From an uncultured Acidobacteriia bacterium (GTDB taxonomy: Bacteria; Acidobacteriota; Terriglobia; Bryobacterales; Bryobacteraceae): DNA of 43,971 bases. Below the pieces are notes generated by a model. The model ran no database searches, had not been told where the DNA came from, and saw only the letters and a program-made list of their open reading frames with translations. Below, piece by piece: positions 32,329-40,439 of this stretch. The DNA is taken from NCBI GenBank assembly GCA_903923395.1, contig CAIXXM010000120.1, positions 1 through 43,971 of the forward strand, given 5' to 3'. Made by a program: the position numbers and the translations under genes. Positions within the stretch are counted from its first letter, which is position 1, and every line of letters starts with the position of its first letter.

Positions 32329-33000
32329 ATGTTCCAACGTTCCGTTTTCGCAATTCTTCTGGCTGGTTCCGCACTGTGCGCGGCTGACCGCTTTGATTAC
32401 AAGGTCCGCAATGATTTCTTCGCCGGCTTTTCCGGGGATAAAGAAGCTTTCGCCCGGGCGATGAAGACCGCAGAAGAGGTGATCGCCGCGAACCCCGGCG
32501 AAGCGGCGGAAGCACTGGCATGGCACGGTTCCGGATTGCTGGTGATGGCGGGCCAGAAGTTCCAGGAAGGCGACGCGCAGACGGGAAGCCAGTTCTGGGC
32601 GAAGGGCAATGCAGAAATGGAGCAGGCCGGGAAGTTGGCTCCGGATACCGTGGGCGTTCTGGTGCCCCGCGCGGCTGTCTGGTTCGCTGCCTCACGCAAT
32701 CTGCCGAAAGAGCGCGCCACGCCGATGATCACCAAAGCCATCGCCGATTATGAGCATGTCTATGAATTGCAAAAGAGCGGCTTTGATACGCTGCCGGTCC
32801 ACAACCGCAGCGAACTGCTCTTCGGGCTGGCGGACGGCTATGCGCGGATCGGCAACGGCGACAAGGCCAGTGCGTATTTCAAGCAACTGCAGGCGCTGGG
32901 TGCGAAGTCCGGCCACATGGCGCAGGCTGACGCTTACCTGGCAGGGAACAAATACCAGGTCACAGGCACAGGCTGCGCGGGCTGCCACACCGGGAAATAG
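32329..33000 (+). CDS. exported TPR-like protein with C-terminal haem-binding motif
   Basis: A 223-residue protein with signal peptide MFQRSVFAILLAGSALCAA and an all-helical body of about 180 residues (AMKTAEEVIAANPGEAAEALAWHG, ELLFGLADGYARIGNGDKASAYFKQL). It ends with CAGCH only four residues from the C-terminus (GTGCAGCHTGK). A CxxCH so near the end could attach one haem c, or could be a remnant of a truncated cytochrome. TPR-type spacing in the body points to protein binding. A good GGAGG site precedes the ATG. The 138-bp divergent region upstream is shared with the DUF1549 gene, so both haem proteins may be co-regulated. Confidence 0.65.
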   Translation: MFQRSVFAILLAGSALCAADRFDYKVRNDFFAGFSGDKEAFARAMKTAEEVIAANPGEAAEALAWHGSGLLVMAGQKFQEGDAQTGSQFWAKGNAEMEQAGKLAPDTVGVLVPRAAVWFAASRNLPKERATPMITKAIADYEHVYELQKSGFDTLPVHNRSELLFGLADGYARIGNGDKASAYFKQLQALGAKSGHMAQADAYLAGNKYQVTGTGCAGCHTGK

Positions 33001-33020
33001 GCCATGATAAAGAGACTGGC

Positions 33021-34070
33021 ATGAACGCGGACCTCAGCACGCAGAGCATCCTCAAGACATGGCTGCGGGTGCTTGCCGTCAACACGTTGCTGGGATGGAT
33101 TCCCGCTTTGCTGGCGGTGATGTTCACCAAAACCAGTTGGCCCGCGCTCCGGGAGACGGCGCTCACGGGGGCGCTTTATTCCAACCTGATTGGCATTCCC
33201 TGCTGGCTGATTCTGCCGGGATTGCTGGAGCGCGCGGCGGGTTGGTCCTGGCGTGCGCGGTCTGCCGCAACCATTGGCGTGCTGGCAGGCTGCGCGATCG
33301 CCGGGTGTGCCGCCGCGAATCTGATTCTGGTGGCGGCTGGTGTGGTGCCGATCGGGCAATTCTTCAAAGTGATGGGCTGGACGCTGCGCTTCTGCCTGCT
33401 GATCACCGTGACCTATGGCCTGCTAACTTCTGCGATGTCCACGCTCGAATACAAGCTGCGGCAGAAGGAAGCCTCCGAGGCAGAGGCACGGAAGACAGCG
33501 GCCGAGGCACGGTTTGCGTCGCTCGAAAGCCGGGTGCATCCACATTTTCTGTTCAATACGCTGAACTCCATCTCGGCGCTGGTGCGCGAAGATCCGGCCA
33601 TGGCGGAACAGATGATCGACCGGCTCTCTGCCCTGCTGCGCTTCTCGCTCGACAGCGAACTGGCCGGGTTGGTGCCGCTGCGTGAAGAGTTGCGCATCGT
33701 GCAGGATTATCTGGAGATTGAACGCGTGCGCTTTGGCGACCGGTTGCGGTTCGTCATTGAGACTGGCGCGGGGACGGAAGGCCGCGGGGTGCCGCCGCTT
33801 TCCGTGCAGACCCTGGTGGAGAACAGCGTGAAATATGCAGTGGGGACGAAACGCGAAGGGGCGGAAATCCACGTGCGCACGTGGCTGGAGGGGGACCGTT
33901 TGAAAGTCGAGGTATCTGATGATGGTCCGGGGTTTGACCCGGCGCTGCGCAAGCCGGGGCATGGGCTGGACCTGCTGGAACGCAGGCTAACGGCACTGTT
34001 CGGCCCCGCCGGGACGCTTTCGGCACGCCAGGCGGATGGCCGCATGTTTGTGGAGATGCTGGTCGCATGA
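33021..34070 (+). CDS. LytS/YehU-type membrane sensor histidine kinase
   Basis: A 349-residue kinase of the His_kinase (PF06580) family. Four membrane helices occupy residues 12-140, then a short coiled coil (LRQKEASEAEARKTAAEARFASLES) leads to the phospho-acceptor motif VHPHFLFNTLNSISALV (conserved His is H175). The ATPase part has VQTLVENSVKYAV and DDGPGFDP with GHGLDLLERRL. There is no large sensory domain, so the signal is probably sensed in the membrane. It is coupled to the LytTR regulator by a 4-bp overlap (ATGA). Confidence 0.92.
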   Translation: MNADLSTQSILKTWLRVLAVNTLLGWIPALLAVMFTKTSWPALRETALTGALYSNLIGIPCWLILPGLLERAAGWSWRARSAATIGVLAGCAIAGCAAANLILVAAGVVPIGQFFKVMGWTLRFCLLITVTYGLLTSAMSTLEYKLRQKEASEAEARKTAAEARFASLESRVHPHFLFNTLNSISALVREDPAMAEQMIDRLSALLRFSLDSELAGLVPLREELRIVQDYLEIERVRFGDRLRFVIETGAGTEGRGVPPLSVQTLVENSVKYAVGTKREGAEIHVRTWLEGDRLKVEVSDDGPGFDPALRKPGHGLDLLERRLTALFGPAGTLSARQADGRMFVEMLVA

Positions 34071-34816
34071 TCCGTGCCTGGCTGGTGGATGACGAACAAC
34101 TCGCGGTCAAGAAACTCACGCGCATGCTGGAAGCCACGGGGCGCGTGGAGGTTGTGGGCAGCAATGCGGACCCCGCTGCGGCTCTGGACGAAATCGCGGA
34201 CGTGGATGTGCTTTTTCTCGATATCGAAATGCCCGGAATGAACGGCTTCGAACTGCTCTCACGGCTGGAGGTGAAGCCGCTGGTGGTCTTCACCACGGCC
34301 TATGACCAATACGCGGTGAAGGCGTTTGAGGTGAACGGGACCGACTATCTGTTGAAGCCGGTGACAGCGGAAGCGCTCGAAAGGGCACTGACCAAGATAG
34401 AGAAAGCCAAGGCTGCGCCTCCGCCCGATTATCAGGCGATGATCGAACGGCTTACCGCGGCGCTGCATACCGGGCGGAGTTATCCGAAGCGACTGCCTTC
34501 GCGTCTCGGCGACCGGATTCAGTTTGTGGATGTGGAAGCGGTCACTTACTTCTTTGCGGAAGGCAAACTGACATACGCGGTGTCACATGGCAAGAATTAC
34601 GTGGTGGATGATTCCATCATTCAGTTGGAAGGTAAGCTGGACCCCGCCCAGTTTCAGCGCATCCACCGCAGCTATCTGGTGAATCTGAGTGCTGTACAGG
34701 AATTGCATACCTGGTTCACCGGAAAGATGGTCGCGCGGCTGAATGACGCCGCACGCACGGAGCTGCCCATTGCACGCGAAAGAGTGAAGGCCCTTAAAGA
34801 CCGGCTCGGCTTCTAA
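34067..34816 (+). CDS. LytTR-family response regulator
   Basis: A 249-residue regulator. The receiver domain (1-120) has the acidic pocket DDE near residue 8, D52 in FLDIEMPGMNGFELL, T of VVFTTAYDQYAVKAF and Lys in DYLLKPVTAEAL. The LytTR DNA-binding domain (about 145-249) starts RLPSRLGDRIQFVDVEAVTYF and contains KLDPAQFQRIHRSYLVNLSAV and ARTELPIARERVKAL. LytTR proteins bind direct repeats of about 9 bp spaced by two or three helical turns. Matching repeated elements occur just after its stop codon (34814-34855), so the downstream HSM-HupE-DUF3500 genes are the most likely target. Confidence 0.92.
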   Translation: MIRAWLVDDEQLAVKKLTRMLEATGRVEVVGSNADPAAALDEIADVDVLFLDIEMPGMNGFELLSRLEVKPLVVFTTAYDQYAVKAFEVNGTDYLLKPVTAEALERALTKIEKAKAAPPPDYQAMIERLTAALHTGRSYPKRLPSRLGDRIQFVDVEAVTYFFAEGKLTYAVSHGKNYVVDDSIIQLEGKLDPAQFQRIHRSYLVNLSAVQELHTWFTGKMVARLNDAARTELPIARERVKALKDRLGF

Positions 34817-34855
34817 CTGCTTCATTACAGTTCTTAACGTCACCATAACTGCTTC
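34814..34855. promoter_or_regulatory. candidate LytTR-binding repeats upstream of the HSM/HupE genes
   Basis: The 10-mer TAACTGCTTC occurs twice (34814-34823 and 34846-34855), with starts 32 bp apart, about three helical turns. A further CAGTT in the opposite orientation lies at 34828-34832. The complement, GCAGTTA, shares the central CAGTT with LytTR site consensus. The first copy begins on the regulator's stop codon. A TAATAC hexamer near 34867 could be a -10 box for the next gene. Confidence 0.4.
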
Positions 34856-34887
34856 CCGCGCATTCTAATACGCAGGACCTGTAAGTT

Positions 34888-35442
34888 ATGCCGAAGATCA
34901 AGAAGTGTAAAGGAATCGGGCTTTGCGGTTTACTAACCGCATTATTTGTGCTGCCTCTGGCGCAGGGGCACTCCATGTATCAATCCGCCGTGCTGCTGGA
35001 TTTCCGGGGGAATGTTGTAGATGCGGAGTTGCAATTGCCGCTGGACCGCCTCGCGATCTCCTTCAAACAAACGGTGGATGAGCAGCACTTCGCGGCGCAG
35101 CAGGGGTTGTTGCGCGCTTATCTGCAGGCACATATACAACCCGTGACGCCGGACCAAGTTCCTTTCCGCGTCACGCCGGGAAGTCTTTCGATTCAGCAAG
35201 TGGAAGGTGCGCCTTATCTGGTTGCCCGTCTGACTCTGGCACCGCCGCCAGGTCATGGCCCCGACCGCTTTCTATTGCACTACGACGCGATAACGCATGA
35301 AATTGTCACGCATGTGGCGCTCGTCTCCATCCGCAGCGATTCCAAAACAGAGATCAAAGAGCCGCTGTTGATCGGCGTCATCCGCGGTGAGCGCAAAACG
35401 GTAAATGTGGAGCGCCCTGCGCTGTTGGGGGTGAAGCGGTGA
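34888..35442 (+). CDS. secreted HSM-type protein related to the HupE N-terminal domain
   Basis: A 184-residue exported protein. The signal peptide ends LPLAQG, and the predicted mature form begins HSMYQSAVLLDFRGNVVDAELQ. This closely matches the start of the mature part of the next gene (HSMNQAAILLDF), so the two are paralogues. Further shared elements are GAPYLVARLTL and VALVSIRSD versus GAPYDVMRLHF and AVLVSIRTD. It lacks the membrane domain of its neighbour. An N-terminal His in a beta-sandwich recalls copper-binding proteins with a histidine brace; metal binding is an inference. Its stop overlaps the next start by 4 bp. Confidence 0.68.
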   Translation: MPKIKKCKGIGLCGLLTALFVLPLAQGHSMYQSAVLLDFRGNVVDAELQLPLDRLAISFKQTVDEQHFAAQQGLLRAYLQAHIQPVTPDQVPFRVTPGSLSIQQVEGAPYLVARLTLAPPPGHGPDRFLLHYDAITHEIVTHVALVSIRSDSKTEIKEPLLIGVIRGERKTVNVERPALLGVKR

Positions 35443-36680
35443 AACCCGCAATTCTGTTGTTACTCAGCGCGGTCTGCGGCTTTTCGCACTCCATGAACCA
35501 GGCTGCGATTCTGCTCGACTTTCAACAGGACGGGATCCAGGCAGAGTTACAGTTCCCCGCAGGACGCTTCAACAATGATGTCTTGCAGAGTTGCCGGGCA
35601 GTTACGCCTGCTGGTTTGAATTACCAATCGAAGCTCACGGCACCCATGGCGCGGGTAAATTTCGATGGTGCGCCTTATGACGTGATGCGGCTGCATTTCA
35701 CTGCACCGGCACAGGCAAACCAGTTTGATTTGCGTTGCGATGCTGTCTTCACGCAACTCCCCACACAGGCCGTTCTGGTTTCCATTCGAACGGACTGGCG
35801 GGCTGGAATCTTTGCCACGGAACCACAGTTAAGAGGCGTCCTGCGCGGTGCTGAGCCCGTACTTCGCATCGAAAGGACCAGCGGCAACTGGCTCCGGGGC
35901 TTCCAGGGAATCTTCGCCCTGGGTGTGCGCCACATTGCGGAGGGCACGGACCACCTACTCTTCCTCCTGGTGCTGTTACTGCCTGCTCCACTGCTGGCGA
36001 TACGGGGGAGATGGTGTTCTTACAGAGAAGTAAGCCACTGTTTCTGGCAAACAGGCAAGATAGTGACGGCCTTCACGGCAGGTCATTCCCTCACTCTGGC
36101 GGCCGGCACACTGCACTGGCTGCACCTGCCGTCGCGACCGGTGGAAGTGTTGATCGCAGTCTCCATCCTGGTCTCCGCGGTGCATGCTTTCAAGCCGGTT
36201 TTTCCGGGCCGCGAAATGTGGATCGCCGGCGGCTTTGGTCTGGTCCACGGCATGGCGTTTGCCAGTACGCTGGCGGAACTCGGGTTACAGCGCACGGAGC
36301 GACTGGCGGGGATTCTCAGCTTCAACCTCGGCGTGGAAGCGATGCAACTCACGGTGGTGGCTTGTGTGCTGCCCGCGCTGCTGCTCTTCAGCCGGACACC
36401 CTTCTACGCGGTAGTAAGAGTGTGTGGTGCGCTCTTCGGCGGGATTGCGGCGGCCGCCTGGATTCTGGAGAGGCTTTTCCAACTGCACAACCCCGTCGAA
36501 CCCTGGATCAATCTTGCCGCGCGGCAGAGTGGCTGGCTCGCCCCTGCGGTTACAGCCATTGCTCTGCTGGCCTGGCTCACCACCGAACTGGGCCGTTATT
36601 CGGTGTGTGCCGTACAACCCAAGTTCCCTTCCAAAAACCTTATTCCTCAAATCATGGAGAAAACCATTGAGCTTCAATAA
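35439..36680 (+). CDS. HupE/UreJ-2 family membrane protein with extracytoplasmic N-terminal domain
   Basis: A 413-residue protein. After a signal (ILLLLSAVCGFS) the mature N-terminus begins HSMNQAAILLDF; residues 18-150 form the domain shared with the preceding protein. Residues 155-390 hold about seven membrane helices with the HupE/UreJ-2 motifs GVRHIAEGTDHLLFLLVLLL, FTAGHSLTLAAG and VHGMAFAS. His and Asp/Glu in these helices (RHIAEGTDH, GHSLT, VHGM) are candidate metal ligands. HupE and UreJ are linked to nickel uptake for hydrogenase and urease, but no such enzyme is in the window. The substrate may be nickel, cobalt or copper and is not settled. Confidence 0.82.
   Translation: MKPAILLLLSAVCGFSHSMNQAAILLDFQQDGIQAELQFPAGRFNNDVLQSCRAVTPAGLNYQSKLTAPMARVNFDGAPYDVMRLHFTAPAQANQFDLRCDAVFTQLPTQAVLVSIRTDWRAGIFATEPQLRGVLRGAEPVLRIERTSGNWLRGFQGIFALGVRHIAEGTDHLLFLLVLLLPAPLLAIRGRWCSYREVSHCFWQTGKIVTAFTAGHSLTLAAGTLHWLHLPSRPVEVLIAVSILVSAVHAFKPVFPGREMWIAGGFGLVHGMAFASTLAELGLQRTERLAGILSFNLGVEAMQLTVVACVLPALLLFSRTPFYAVVRVCGALFGGIAAAAWILERLFQLHNPVEPWINLAARQSGWLAPAVTAIALLAWLTTELGRYSVCAVQPKFPSKNLIPQIMEKTIELQ
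36656..36660 (+). promoter_or_regulatory. ribosome-binding site that sets a TTG start
   Basis: GGAGA lies 6-7 nt before TTG 36667 inside the end of the HupE gene. This start gives an immediate signal peptide (SFNKLLFVIAAACLPGMAFA). Longer in-frame starts, from ATG 36424, would place an Arg/Pro-rich shadow sequence in front of it. Confidence 0.65.
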
Positions 36681-38718
36681 ACTTCTATTCGTTATCGCCG
36701 CTGCATGTCTGCCCGGCATGGCATTCGCGGCGGCACCAGTTATCGCCACAGGAGGAGTCGTCAACGGGGCCACTTATACACCGGGCATTGCGCCGGGTTC
36801 GTGGTTCACCATCTTTGGCTCCAACCTTTCCAGTGTTACAGCAAGTGTCACGGCAGCGGACCTGGTGAGTGGCAGCCTGCCTGCCAAGTTTGGCGGCACC
36901 ACGGTCACCGTCAATGGACAGGCTGCCTATCTGAATTACGTCAGCCCGGGCCAGATCAATGCGGAGAGTCCGGCAAGTACAGTCACTGGACCGGTGCAGG
37001 TCGTTGTAACTACGGCCGACGGCACCGCGACCGCAACGGTAATACAGTCCCCTGTCACTCCTTCGGTCTTTGCTTCCGGCATCTATGCAATTGCGGTGCG
37101 ACCTGCGGATTCCACGGTCATTAATGGCACCGGCGCGGCAGCGGGCAGCTTTGCCACCTCAGCTTCGGCCAAACCGGGTGATGTGCTGGAGCTGTTTGCC
37201 AATGGCCTTGGCGCAACGGCGAACGGCATCCAACCGGGGACCGTTTTCTCCGGTGCCTACGCCACCACAACGACCCCCACGGTTACCATAGGCGGCACAC
37301 AAGCGACGGTCTCTTACTCCGGACTCATTGCAGCGGGTCTGTATCAAATCAACATCACCGTCCCCAACAGCCTGAGTACGGGAACTTACCCCGTGGTGAT
37401 CACACAGAATGGTGTAAGTTCCCAGGCAACGGCGCTGCTGAATATCGTACCCGCAACAACGGCCTCCACGTCTGTGACACTAACATCGTCCGCCGCAAGT
37501 ACCACGGCCGGAACTTCCGTCACGCTAACCGCAAACGTGACTCCCGCATCGTCAACAGGAACCATCACCTTCTATGAGGGACCGTTTCCCATTGGCAGCG
37601 CGGCACTCAGCGGGGGAACAGCTTCACTGACCACCGCCTTCTCCCCAGGGACACACGCCGTCACTGCTGCATTTGGCACATCGAACGTGGTGAGTTCGCT
37701 GGCCTCCATCATCGCTGTTTCCGCCACTGGCACGGCGCAGGATTGCTCCGCAAGCACGGGTTCGGCGCAGATTGCATGCCTTGCCAACACATTCCTTTCC
37801 ACCCTGAGCACCACACAACAGAGCAATCTGCTGCACTCCTATACGCTCGCCAATGTGGAGCACTGGTCGAATCTGCCGCTCTCGATCATCGGGCGGAACG
37901 GCCTGCGTTTTGGTGATCTCACGCCGGTGCAACTTTCCGCAGTCTTCGCTCTGATCCAGGCTGCCATGAGCAATGACGGGCTGAACCGGCTGGGGAAGAT
38001 ACGCGGCGCGGATGAGACGATTGCTGCCTTGAACGCCGGCTTCCAATGGGGTGCGGCCAATTACTTCATCGCCTTCTATGGCACGCCTTCCAGCAGTTCA
38101 CCCTGGATGTTGCAAGTCAACGGCCATCACTTTGCACTCAACCACACTTACAACGGGAAATACACCAGCGCTTCGCCTTACTTCCTGGGGACAGAGCCGG
38201 CTACTTACACTGTTGCCGGCTCCAGTTACTCCCCTCTGGAAAAGCAGAGCTCTGCCATGTATGCGCTCAACCAGACGCTGCTGGGCACCTCCAGCGCGAA
38301 GCTTACAGGAACCTTCGACGATGTAGTGATGGGTGTCAATGGACAGACGGCCATCGATACAAACTTCCCGCAGACTTATCCTTCGGGTACCAGCAACAGG
38401 GGAGTGCTGTATTCCACCCTGTCGGCGGACCAGCAGGCCAAGGTGAAGGCGGCAATCGAAGCGTGGGTCAGTGATTCTGATGCAGCCACAGCAACGGAAC
38501 TGCTCAGTATTTATGAGGACCCCGCAGCGCTTGCCGCTACTTACATTGGTTACTCCGGCACCGGCAGCATGGTGACGGTGGGTGACTACATTCGCGTGGA
38601 TGGTCCGCGGGTTTGGGCGGAACTGGTGGTGCAGTCAGGCATCGCTTACCGGAATTCTTACCATTACCACTCCATCTGGCGCGATAAGACGGCCGACTAC
38701 GGCGGCGATTTCCAATAG
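36667..38718 (+). CDS. exported TIGR03437-Ig-DUF3500 fusion protein
   Basis: About 683 residues from a TTG start that overlaps the HupE stop by 14 bp. After the signal peptide, residues 28-258 match the Solibacter TIGR03437-type domain: VVNGATYTPGIAPGSWFTIFG, LNYVSPGQINAESP, PGDVLELFANGLGAT and GLYQINITVP. An Ig-like repeat follows (268-353, TSVTLTSSAAS then TGTITFYEG). Residues 356-683 are DUF3500: NLPLSIIGRNGLRFGDLTP, LQVNGHHFALNHTYNG, TFDDVVMGVNGQT and the closing NSYHYHSIWRDKTADYGGDF. DUF3500 is uncharacterised; its conserved histidines (NGHHFALNH, YHYHSIWRD) could bind metal. Co-transcription with HupE is near certain from the overlap. Confidence 0.82.
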   Translation: MSFNKLLFVIAAACLPGMAFAAAPVIATGGVVNGATYTPGIAPGSWFTIFGSNLSSVTASVTAADLVSGSLPAKFGGTTVTVNGQAAYLNYVSPGQINAESPASTVTGPVQVVVTTADGTATATVIQSPVTPSVFASGIYAIAVRPADSTVINGTGAAAGSFATSASAKPGDVLELFANGLGATANGIQPGTVFSGAYATTTTPTVTIGGTQATVSYSGLIAAGLYQINITVPNSLSTGTYPVVITQNGVSSQATALLNIVPATTASTSVTLTSSAASTTAGTSVTLTANVTPASSTGTITFYEGPFPIGSAALSGGTASLTTAFSPGTHAVTAAFGTSNVVSSLASIIAVSATGTAQDCSASTGSAQIACLANTFLSTLSTTQQSNLLHSYTLANVEHWSNLPLSIIGRNGLRFGDLTPVQLSAVFALIQAAMSNDGLNRLGKIRGADETIAALNAGFQWGAANYFIAFYGTPSSSSPWMLQVNGHHFALNHTYNGKYTSASPYFLGTEPATYTVAGSSYSPLEKQSSAMYALNQTLLGTSSAKLTGTFDDVVMGVNGQTAIDTNFPQTYPSGTSNRGVLYSTLSADQQAKVKAAIEAWVSDSDAATATELLSIYEDPAALAATYIGYSGTGSMVTVGDYIRVDGPRVWAELVVQSGIAYRNSYHYHSIWRDKTADYGGDFQ

Positions 38719-38726
38719 CGCCGGAG

Positions 38727-38763
38727 AGCGCATGCGATACGCTAACTGTCGCATGCGCTTTTC
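38727..38763 (+). repeat. 11-bp perfect hairpin over the GH39 start codons, terminator-like
   Basis: AGCGCATGCGA (38727-38737) and its exact reverse complement (38749-38759) flank an 11-nt loop and are followed by TTTCC. The 5' arm contains ATG 38732 and the 3' arm contains ATG 38753. It lies 8 bp after the DUF3500 stop. It could end the upstream transcript, mask translation of the glycosidase, or both. Confidence 0.55.
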
Positions 38764-40435
38764 CGCTTTTCTGCTCTTCGCCGCTGCCTTACAGGCTCAG
38801 GTCAATGTCAACATCCAGGTGGATGCCGCCCGAACCACGGGTCCCTTCCAGCCCATCTATGGCTATTTCGGATACGATGAACCGAACTACACCTACATGG
38901 CGCATGGCCGCGAACTGTTGGGGGAACTGGCGAACCTGAGCGCGTCGCCCGTGTTCATCCGCACCCACTTTATGCTGGCCACTGGCAACGGCACGCCTGG
39001 CCTGAAGTGGGGCTCCACCAACGCGTATAGCGAAGATGCTTCCGGCAAGCCTGTGTATGACTGGAGCATCGTCGACAAGATCATCGACAGTTACCTGCGC
39101 GCCGGGGCCAAGCCTTTTGTGGAAATCGGGATGATGCCCAAGGCGCTTTCCACCAAGGCCGAACCCTACGAACCCACCTGGATTCCCGGCGACAAGAACC
39201 CGAATTACTACATCGGCTGGACTTATCCGCCGAAGGATTATGCCAAGTGGGGCGAACTGGTCCACCAGTGGGTGTTGCATGAGATCGCCAATTACGGCAA
39301 GGCGGAAGTCGCCACCTGGTATTGGGAAGTCTGGAATGAGCCGGACATACAGTACTGGCACGGCACGCCGGAGGAATACAACAAGCTCTATGATTACGCC
39401 GTGGATGGTGTGAAGCGGGCACTGCCGGAAGCGCGCGTCGGCGGACCCGGCACAACCGGTCCGGCATCAGCGAAGGCGGCTGCCTTTTTGAAGCAGTTCC
39501 TGCAGCACTGTGACACCGGCACCAACTTCGCCACAGGCAAGCCCGGTGCCCCGCTCGATTTCATCACTTACCACGCCAAAGGCCGCCCTGCAGTGGTGAA
39601 TGGACGCGTGCAGATGGGCATCGGGAAGAACGCAGAGGATGTTGAGAAAGGCTTCCAGATTGTGGCTTCGTTTCCGAAGTTCCAGAAGCTGCCGATTGTG
39701 CTCAGTGAATCCGACCCCGAAGGCTGCGCCGCCTGTTCCGCGCGCGTCTATCCACAGAACGCGTACCGCAACGGCCCTCTCTATGCCAGTTACACCGCGG
39801 CGATGATGAAGAACATTTTCGAGCTGGAAGCGCAATACAAGACCAACATGGCGGGTATGTTGACGTGGGCCTTTGAGTTCGAAAACCAGCCGTATTTCGA
39901 TGGCTTCCGCACGCTGGCCACGAACGGCATCGATAAGCCGGTGCTGAATGTGTTCCGCATGGCAGGTTTGATGCGGGGCAACCGCGTGCAGGTCGACAGT
40001 CCGGCGGCCATTCCCACAGCAGAGATGATTGCGAAGGGCGTGCGCGGCAACGTGGATGTGGATGCGCTGGCGGTCCGGGGCGAACGCGCTCTCAGCGTGC
40101 TGGTTTGGAATTACCACGATGATGATGTGCAGGGCGCAGAAGCTGAACGGCGGCTCGCGCATGTGGATCTTGACCTGGCTGGCCTCAACGGACTTCCCGA
40201 ACGTGTTCTGCTGCATCATTACCGCATCGACGAAACACACAGCAATGCCTGGACGCTTTGGAAGAAGATGGGCTCCCCGCAGCAGCCGACTGCCGCACAG
40301 TATCAGGAATTGCAGGCAGCCGGGCAGTTACAGGAATTGACATCGCCCGTCTGGATCAACGTAAAATCCAACAAAGCCGCGATCGGATTCCAACTGCCGC
40401 TGCAGGGAGTCTCACTGCTGCAACTCACCTGGTAA
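38732..40435 (+). CDS. GH39-like glycoside hydrolase, exported
   Basis: About 567 residues from ATG 38732 (GGAG 5 nt upstream); ATG 38753 gives a neater signal peptide (MRFSAFLLFAAALQAQ) but has no ribosome-binding site. The clan-A barrel is clear: PIYGYFGYDEPNY, VFIRTHFMLATGN, KPFVEIGMMPKAL, WYWEVWNEPDIQYW with acid/base E203, and LPIVLSESDPEG with nucleophile E326. The family includes beta-xylosidases and alpha-L-iduronidases. YWEVWNEPD and the beta-sandwich-like C-terminal part (480-567) support GH39. The AraD1-type gene 4 bp downstream suggests pentose release outside the cytoplasm and later breakdown. Exact specificity cannot be fixed. Confidence 0.85.
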   Translation: MRYANCRMRFSAFLLFAAALQAQVNVNIQVDAARTTGPFQPIYGYFGYDEPNYTYMAHGRELLGELANLSASPVFIRTHFMLATGNGTPGLKWGSTNAYSEDASGKPVYDWSIVDKIIDSYLRAGAKPFVEIGMMPKALSTKAEPYEPTWIPGDKNPNYYIGWTYPPKDYAKWGELVHQWVLHEIANYGKAEVATWYWEVWNEPDIQYWHGTPEEYNKLYDYAVDGVKRALPEARVGGPGTTGPASAKAAAFLKQFLQHCDTGTNFATGKPGAPLDFITYHAKGRPAVVNGRVQMGIGKNAEDVEKGFQIVASFPKFQKLPIVLSESDPEGCAACSARVYPQNAYRNGPLYASYTAAMMKNIFELEAQYKTNMAGMLTWAFEFENQPYFDGFRTLATNGIDKPVLNVFRMAGLMRGNRVQVDSPAAIPTAEMIAKGVRGNVDVDALAVRGERALSVLVWNYHDDDVQGAEAERRLAHVDLDLAGLNGLPERVLLHHYRIDETHSNAWTLWKKMGSPQQPTAAQYQELQAAGQLQELTSPVWINVKSNKAAIGFQLPLQGVSLLQLTW

Positions 40436-40439
40436 ACAC

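Noticed and set aside
36424-36666. An N-terminal extension of the DUF3500 fusion protein from ATG 36424
   Set aside because: It is a shadow of the HupE coding frame. TTG 36667 has a GGAGA site and is followed at once by a signal peptide.
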